Under the pieces are notes generated by a model that did no database searches, was not told the DNA's origin, and saw nothing but the letters and a program-made list of their open reading frames with translations. DNA of 64,000 nucleotides from Haloferax sp. Q22 (GTDB lineage: Archaea > Halobacteriota > Halobacteria > Halobacteriales > Haloferacaceae), in NCBI RefSeq assembly GCF_001482285.1, contig NZ_LOEP01000007.1:62001-126000 (forward strand). The letters run 5' to 3'. Of this stretch, positions 59,097 to 64,000 are shown piece after piece; within the stretch, counting starts at the first letter, position 1; each line of letters starts with the position of its first letter. Made by a program: the position numbers and the translations under genes.

Positions 59097-59276
59097 GTGT
59101 CCGCTCACTATCGACTGTACCAGGTCCTCGCCCTCTCCGCGTTCGGCTTTGCGGTGCATTGGTGGTTCGATGGCTCTCCGCTCGTCGCGGTTGGGTGGAC
59201 CGTCGTCGGACTGTGGTATCTGTACACGCTCTGGCGAGGCGTCGACCAGATTGACGAGTATGCCGTCGATACGTGA
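59097..59276 (+). CDS. small two-helix membrane protein (copy 2 of tandem pair)
   Basis: 59 residues from GTG 59097. The two-helix core (LALSAFGFAVHWWFDGSPLV, then AVGWTVVGLWYLYTL) aligns without gaps with copy 1 at 58758-58934, about half the positions being identical. The tail GVDQIDEYAVDT differs. An in-frame GTG/ATG farther upstream exists, but homology with copy 1 supports this start. Function unknown. Confidence 0.7.
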   Translation: MSAHYRLYQVLALSAFGFAVHWWFDGSPLVAVGWTVVGLWYLYTLWRGVDQIDEYAVDT

Positions 59277-59313
59277 CCGCAGAAAACGAGGGGGTTGTGT
59301 GTCGATCTGGTCG

Positions 59314-59706
59314 TTATTCGCTCGACGCGCGCTTGAAGAACGCGACCGCCGCACCGAACAGCGTCAGGTTCTGCAGGAACGAGGTGAGTTCCTCGTCGCG
59401 GGCGTCGTCGTCGACGGCCCAGAAGTCGTGCATCGTCGGCGTGACGCCGGCGAAGAACGCCGCGACGCTCGCGGCGGCGAGTTTGGGGAGCTTCCAGAGG
59501 CCGATACCGATACTCCCGCCGAGGAGCAGGCCGCTCGCCGCGGGGACGAGTCGGTCCGCCTCGGGGACGCCTTTCGCCTCGGCGTAGGCGATGCGGCCGT
59601 CGAGGTCGGTCAGGTTGCGAATCGCGAGCACCGCGAGGCCGCTCGCGAAGAGGGCGCGGGCGAGCCGCGATGGCGTGCTGCGTTCGGATTCGTCGGGGGC
59701 TGTCAT
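59314..59706 (-). CDS. DoxX-like small membrane protein
   Basis: 130 residues from ATG 59706 (GTG 59709 precedes it directly). Four hydrophobic segments with the pattern ARALFASGLAVLAIRNLTDL, YAEAKGVPEADRLVPAASGL, LLGGSIGIGLWKLPKLAAAS and ELTSFLQNLTLFGAAVAFF, which is the DoxX arrangement including the YAxxKGVP loop and the late FLQNLTLFGA. DoxX proteins are quinone-linked or redox-related membrane proteins in some bacteria; in haloarchaea their role is not established. It is a single gene converging on the small membrane genes. Confidence 0.88.
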   Translation of the reverse strand: MTAPDESERSTPSRLARALFASGLAVLAIRNLTDLDGRIAYAEAKGVPEADRLVPAASGLLLGGSIGIGLWKLPKLAAASVAAFFAGVTPTMHDFWAVDDDARDEELTSFLQNLTLFGAAVAFFKRASSE

Positions 59707-59935
59707 CACTTTTCGAAAATAGTGTTCTAATTATAAGCTCTGTGTTTACAAACCGGCCAGTACGTTTTAGTAGTCGAGACGGACCGTCTCCGCATTGACG
59801 TTCCCGCGAATCTGGTTCGTCTGTTTCACAGTCGAAACGCGCGGGCGGGCGAGTCGGTGGCGCGGTCGCCCCTCACGTCGGGCGGTTCCGGGGTGGAAAA
59901 CGCTTACCCTGTTCCCGTCGGTTGGGTTAGTCAGC

Positions 59936-60370
59936 ATGTCCCCCCTCGCCGACGCACCGAACGAGCCGATTCGGGTCCTCTACGTCAACGCCGACGCCGA
60001 GTTCACGGAGTTGGTCGAGACGAAACTTCGGGCGACGGGGTTCGAGTTCGACTGTCGCACGACGACGCGGGCCGACGCCGCGCTCGACGCGCTCTCGACC
60101 GAGCGAATCGACTGCGTCGTGACCGCCCACTCGCTCGCCGACTCCGACGGCCTCCGGCTGACGTCGGCGATTCGAGAACGCGACAGCGACCTTCCGGTGA
60201 TTCTGTTCACCGGCAAGGGCGACGACGACCTCGTCGACGAGGCCACGCGCGTCGGCGTCTCGGACTACATTCCGGTCCGCGCCGACCGGGACAACTTCGC
60301 GTTGCTCGCGCGCCGGATTCGAACGCTCTCGAACGCTGCCCGGGCACAGCGCGACGCCGAGCGAGCGTGA
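59936..60370 (+). CDS. pseudo-receiver domain, separated by an in-frame TGA from the following kinase
   Basis: 144 residues from ATG 59936. It is a receiver-like domain (IRVLYVNADAEFTELVETKL, DCVVTAHSLADSDGLRLTSA, LPVILFTGKGDDDLVDEATR) in which the phosphoacceptor motif is TAHSLA instead of SDYDMP, so the Asp is missing, and the N-terminal acidic pair is reduced to one Asp. It is thus a pseudo-receiver. It ends at TGA 60368-60370 in GCG-TGA-ACC-CGA. The next codons continue in the same frame into the PAS kinase, so receiver and kinase look like one gene cut by a nonsense change (CGA to TGA). Confidence 0.8.
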   Translation: MSPLADAPNEPIRVLYVNADAEFTELVETKLRATGFEFDCRTTTRADAALDALSTERIDCVVTAHSLADSDGLRLTSAIRERDSDLPVILFTGKGDDDLVDEATRVGVSDYIPVRADRDNFALLARRIRTLSNAARAQRDAERA

Positions 60371-60385
60371 ACCCGACTCGACCGC

Positions 60386-63300
60386 GTGCTCGAACGGACG
60401 ACCGACGGCGTTCTCGCCGTTGACGACGAATGGCGCATCGAGTACGCGAACGAGCAGTTCACAGCGTGTCTCGGCCGCGACCCGGACGAACTCGTGGGGG
60501 CCGGGGTCTGGGAGGCGTTCCCGTCACTCCGTGGGACCGAACTGGAAGCCACGCTCCGAACGGCGATGGAACGCGGCGAAGCCGACTCGGTCGACCGCGC
60601 TCGCGGCACGCCCTTCGGCGAGCGCGTCGACCTACGCGTGTTCCCCGACGACGACGGCCTCACGGTGTTCTCGCGGGAGACTGCCCCCGACCGCGGTCAC
60701 GCCCGAGAACAGCGCCTCGACGCCAAGCGAAGCGAGACCATCATCGAACAGATTCACGACGTGGTGGTCATCCTCGACGCCGACGGAACCGTCCAGTTCG
60801 CCAACGCAGCGGCCGCTAGACTCCTCGGTGCGCCGAGCCCGTCGGCGCTGGTCGGGTCGTCGCTACGGACGCTCGTCGGCCGGCACGTCTCCGACGACGA
60901 CGCGGCCGACTTCGTGCAGGCGGTCGCAGACACGCTCGCCGCCGCCGAAAGCGACGGCGGGACCACGGGGCTGTACGACGCCGACCTCCAGGTCGACTTC
61001 ACCGACGGCGGCGGCATGCGGACGTTCGACGTTCGACTGACGCCGTTTCAGCGCGCGGGCGGGCGCAACGCGCTCGTCGTCGCCCGAGACGTGACCGAGC
61101 GGAGCGACGCCCAGCGGCAGTTGGAGCGCGAGCGCGACGCGCTGCGCGAACTCCAGACGGTGATGGCCGCCGAGGTGTCGTCACCCGACGAACGCCTCTC
61201 GAGTCTGGTCGCGGTCGGCTGTCGGACGCTCGGCCTCGACATCGGCATCGTCTCGCGCGTCGACGGCGAGGACTACACCGTCCGGGCGGTCCACCCGTCG
61301 GACGCCGGCATCGACGTCGGCGACCGCTTCGACCTCGGGTCGACGTACTGCAAGGAAGTGGTCAGCCAGCGCGAGGTGTGTGCGTTCACGGACGCCACGG
61401 CCGCGGAGATGACACAGCACCCCGCCTACCGCGAGTTCGCGCTGGAATCGTACATCGGGGTCCCGCTCGTCGTCGACGGCGAGCGCTACGGGACGCTCAA
61501 CTTCTCGAGTCCGACGCCGCGAGCGACGCCGTTCGGAACGCTCGAACACACGTTCGTCGAACTCCTGTCGGAACTCGTGAGCGCCGTGCTCTCGCGCAGC
61601 CGCGACCGGGCCGAACTCGAACGCCAGCAGTTCCTGTTCGACCGCGTCCAAGACATCGCGGACATCGGCATCTGGGAGTACGTCCCGGCGACCGGCGCGC
61701 TCGAATGGTCGGCCGGCGTCAGACGGATTCACGGCGTCGACCCGGACTACGACCCGGCGCTCGACGACGCCATCGACTTCTACCATCCGGACGATAGAGA
61801 CCAGATTTCGGCGGCCGTCACGGCGGCGGTCGAAGACGGCGAGCCGTTCGACCTCGACCTCAGGCTCGTCCGGACGGACGGCGAGGTGCGCGACGTTCGC
61901 GCGTGGGGCAACCCGGTCGACAACGACCACCACGACAACCGAGTCATCCGTGGCGTCTTCCAAGACGTCACCGAACACACCCAGCAGGCGCGCGTCCACC
62001 GAACGCTCGCCGAAGAGTACGAGGCCCTCCTCGACACGTCCGGCGACGCGATTTTCCTCGTCGATGTCGATGCAACCGGCGACAGCCCGAGCTTCGAGTT
62101 CGCCCGCCTCAGTTCCGGCTACGAGGAGGCGACGGAGCTGACGACCGACGACGTGCGGGGGAAGACACCGCAGGAGGTGTTCGGCGAAGAGCACGGCGCG
62201 AAGGTGGAGGCTAACTTCCGCCGCTGTGTCGAACGACGTGCCCCGATTTCGTACCGCGAGGAGCTTCCGCTCGGGGTCGACGCCCGCTTCTGGCAGACGG
62301 GGCTCGCGCCGGTCATCGTCGACGGCGACATCGTCAGAATCGTCGGCATCGCCCGCAACGTCACCTCGCAAGTCGAGCGGGAACGCGCGCTCGAAGCGAC
62401 GAACCACCGGCTCGAATCGCTCATCGAGGCCACGCCGCTCACCATCATGGAGTTCGACGCGGACGGCGAGGTCGCCCTCTGGAACCGGGGGGCAGAAGAG
62501 ATGTTCGGCTGGTCGCAAGACGAGGTCGTCGGCGGCCCGGTTCCCTTCGTCCCCGACGACAGCGCGGCCGAGTTCGAAACTCACCGACAGCGAGCGTTCC
62601 GGGGTGAGCGAATCCGCCGCAAAGAGGTCCGCCGCGAGACGAAAGCCGGCGAGCAGTTAGATCTCCTGTTGTCGGTCGTGCCGCTATCGGACGCCGACGG
62701 GGAGGTGACGAACGCGCTCGCCGTCCTCGAAGACATCACCGAGCAAAAGCAGTTAGAACGCGACCTGCGCGCGCTCCAGGCGACCGCCCAAGAGCTGAGT
62801 CGGGCGCAGACGGGCGACGAAATCGGCGACATCGCCGTCACCGCGGCGAGCGACATCCTCGGCTTCGAAGTCACCGGCATCTGGGAGTACGACGAGCGGG
62901 ACGACGCGCTGTTGCCGCTCGCCGAGACCGCGGCTGCACGCGACCTGTTCGGGTCGAGTCCGCGGTTGACCGCCGGCGGGAGTCTGGCGTGGCAGGCGTT
63001 CGAATCGGGCGAACCGCAGGTGTACGACGACGTGCCCTCACAGCCGGGGCTGTACAATCCGGAGACGGAGATTCACAGCGAGATGCAGATTCCGCTGGGG
63101 GAGTACGGCCTCATGCTGGCTAGCTCGCCGTCCACGGCCGCCTTCTCGGATACCGACGTCGACCTCTTTCGCATCCTGAGCGCGACCGTCGAGGCCGCGT
63201 TCGCCCGCGCGAGCCGCGAGGCGAAGCTCCAGCGGCAGAACGACCGCCTCGACAAGTTCGCGAGCGTCGTCGCGCACGACCTCCGGAACCCGCTCACCGT

Positions 63301-63943
63301 CGCCATCGGCTTCCGCGAACTCACACAGGAGACGGGCGACACGAGCTACCTGTCGAAAGTCGAGTCCGCACACGCCCGGATGGAGCAACTCATCGAGGAC
63401 CTCCTCACGCTCTCGCGGGGGTCGACGACCATCGAACAGCCGACGCAGATAGACCTCGCGGCGCTCGCGACCGAGGCGTGGGGCTACGTCGACACCGACG
63501 CGGCGACGCTCAGGACGGCCGACGGCCTCGGTGCCGTCGCCGGCGACCGCGGGCGACTGACGCAACTGTTCGAGAACCTGTTTCGGAATGCTGTCAAGCA
63601 CGGTTCCACGGGCAACCAGACCACGTCTGGTGACGCTGTCGAGCACGGCTCGACAGACCGCCGGACGCAGTCCGGCGACGCCGTGGAACACCGTGGCTGC
63701 ACCCTCACGGTGACCATCGGCCCCCTCGACGACGACGAGGGGTTCTACGTCGAAGACGACGGAGTCGGCATCCCAGAATCGCATCGCCGCGAGGTGTTCG
63801 ACCACGGCGTGACGTTCAGCGACACGGGAACCGGCTTCGGTCTCTCAATCGTCGACGATATCGCAAGCGTACACCGCTGGGAGGTTACCGTGACCGATGG
63901 CACCGACGGCGGTGCGCGCTTCGAGTTCCGGACGGGCCGGTGA
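60386..63943 (+). CDS. multi-PAS/GAF sensor histidine kinase
   Basis: 1185 residues from GTG 60386, in frame with the pseudo-receiver 15 bp upstream. Approximate domain order: PAS (1-110), PAS (115-235), GAF (245-400), PAS (405-530), PAS (530-665), PAS (670-790), GAF (795-945), HisKA with H964 (VVAHDLRNPL), and HATPase. HATPase N-box (NLFRNAVKHG), G1 (VEDDGVGIPE) and G2 (GTGFGLSIV) are present, so the kinase looks functional. The N-box is followed by a 30-residue insert of two 15-residue repeats (STGNQTTSGDAVEHG and STDRRTQSGDAVEHR) whose DNA folds into a cloverleaf. The signal and cognate regulator are unknown. If not restarted at GTG 60386, the stop upstream would silence it. Confidence 0.88.
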   Translation: MLERTTDGVLAVDDEWRIEYANEQFTACLGRDPDELVGAGVWEAFPSLRGTELEATLRTAMERGEADSVDRARGTPFGERVDLRVFPDDDGLTVFSRETAPDRGHAREQRLDAKRSETIIEQIHDVVVILDADGTVQFANAAAARLLGAPSPSALVGSSLRTLVGRHVSDDDAADFVQAVADTLAAAESDGGTTGLYDADLQVDFTDGGGMRTFDVRLTPFQRAGGRNALVVARDVTERSDAQRQLERERDALRELQTVMAAEVSSPDERLSSLVAVGCRTLGLDIGIVSRVDGEDYTVRAVHPSDAGIDVGDRFDLGSTYCKEVVSQREVCAFTDATAAEMTQHPAYREFALESYIGVPLVVDGERYGTLNFSSPTPRATPFGTLEHTFVELLSELVSAVLSRSRDRAELERQQFLFDRVQDIADIGIWEYVPATGALEWSAGVRRIHGVDPDYDPALDDAIDFYHPDDRDQISAAVTAAVEDGEPFDLDLRLVRTDGEVRDVRAWGNPVDNDHHDNRVIRGVFQDVTEHTQQARVHRTLAEEYEALLDTSGDAIFLVDVDATGDSPSFEFARLSSGYEEATELTTDDVRGKTPQEVFGEEHGAKVEANFRRCVERRAPISYREELPLGVDARFWQTGLAPVIVDGDIVRIVGIARNVTSQVERERALEATNHRLESLIEATPLTIMEFDADGEVALWNRGAEEMFGWSQDEVVGGPVPFVPDDSAAEFETHRQRAFRGERIRRKEVRRETKAGEQLDLLLSVVPLSDADGEVTNALAVLEDITEQKQLERDLRALQATAQELSRAQTGDEIGDIAVTAASDILGFEVTGIWEYDERDDALLPLAETAAARDLFGSSPRLTAGGSLAWQAFESGEPQVYDDVPSQPGLYNPETEIHSEMQIPLGEYGLMLASSPSTAAFSDTDVDLFRILSATVEAAFARASREAKLQRQNDRLDKFASVVAHDLRNPLTVAIGFRELTQETGDTSYLSKVESAHARMEQLIEDLLTLSRGSTTIEQPTQIDLAALATEAWGYVDTDAATLRTADGLGAVAGDRGRLTQLFENLFRNAVKHGSTGNQTTSGDAVEHGSTDRRTQSGDAVEHRGCTLTVTIGPLDDDEGFYVEDDGVGIPESHRREVFDHGVTFSDTGTGFGLSIVDDIASVHRWEVTVTDGTDGGARFEFRTGR
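63590..63679 (+). repeat. two 45-bp in-frame tandem repeats in the kinase gene
   Basis: Unit 1 is 63590-63634 and unit 2 is 63635-63679; a third partial unit begins at 63680. Each carries an internal hairpin (CCAGAC/GTCTGG, then CCGGAC/GTCCGG, a paired change). Together with an outer 9-bp stem they form a cloverleaf over 63603-63689. Confidence 0.85.
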
Positions 63944-64000
63944 GCGAGTGCGGTCGCCCATCGATTGCATCGGCTGCCGAATAAATCAACAGGACAACAT

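Larger units (their letters stand above)
58631..59306. repeat. diverged tandem duplication of about 340 bp
   Basis: Copy 1 spans about 58631-58965 and copy 2 about 58980-59306. Both begin cgaccgcgacggcg, contain cggactcgtcctgacgcggt and ggtggtcgg, an actggaaa...gtggggtgt block and a small membrane-protein gene, and end near gtgaccgca. Copy 1 starts inside the last codons of the receiver-PAS gene, so copy 2 carries a pseudo-copy of that gene end. Confidence 0.8.

Noticed and set aside
59795-59935. 47-codon N-terminal extension of the pseudo-receiver
   Set aside because: The extension is Arg-rich without homology, while ATG 59936 begins the receiver fold with normal spacing.

Overview
The window is chromosomal DNA of a haloarchaeon, almost certainly a Haloferax. 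Base composition is very GC-rich and the proteins are strongly acidic. Most genes start 25-31 nt downstream of an A/T-rich TATA box, the leaderless pattern of halophilic archaea, and surface proteins end in PGF-CTERM anchors. Gene order (samp3, then a HalOD1 protein, an SMC-like gene and rdfA) matches what I recall of the Haloferax volcanii HVO_2174-HVO_2177 region. No rRNA, tRNA or CRISPR array was seen.

Layout. 0-6 kb: a partial gene, a tungsten aldehyde:ferredoxin oxidoreductase, membrane proteins, the AzlC/AzlD exporter pair, and a coupled operon led by the ubiquitin-like protein SAMP3. 6-9.4 kb: a cell-shape module (HalOD1 protein, archaea-specific SMC-like ATPase, RdfA). 9.6-18.4 kb: a DUF1616 membrane protein and a MoxR / DUF58 / DUF4129 / DUF4350 membrane system. 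18.5-31.6 kb: surface proteins: a cohesin anchor divergent from a dockerin-bearing subtilase, then a three-gene operon of a giant thioester (alpha-2-macroglobulin-like) protein, a dockerin protein and a cohesin PGF-CTERM anchor. 31.7-34.1 kb: accessory DNA with a solo TnpB element. 34.4-43.9 kb: a five-gene operon with two FtsX-like permeases, one ATPase, a multi-pass GT-C-like protein and a Thr-rich anchored exoprotein. 44-55.4 kb: two more cohesin-anchor/dockerin loci (a beta-helix scaffold and a 5'-nucleotidase-like protein), with a DUF502 membrane protein and small genes. 56-64 kb: an HTH regulator, a receiver-PAS-PAS regulator with a tandem duplication at its 3' end, a DoxX-like protein, and a pseudo-receiver separated by one in-frame TGA from a 1185-residue PAS/GAF histidine kinase.

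The unifying theme is cell-surface assembly. Seven cohesin-like modules and four dockerins are spread over four loci. At each locus a PGF-type membrane-anchored cohesin protein sits beside a secreted dockerin protein (protease, thioester partner, beta-helix scaffold, nucleotidase-like). This looks like a cellulosome-style surface complex carrying non-cellulolytic cargo. The most unusual cargo is the thioester protein, whose PYWCVEQTT motif matches the reactive thioester of bacterial and animal alpha-2-macroglobulins. A separate structural oddity is an 87-nt perfect cloverleaf-forming repeat inserted in frame in the ATPase domain of the last kinase. A comparable two-hairpin in-frame insert lies in tnpB.
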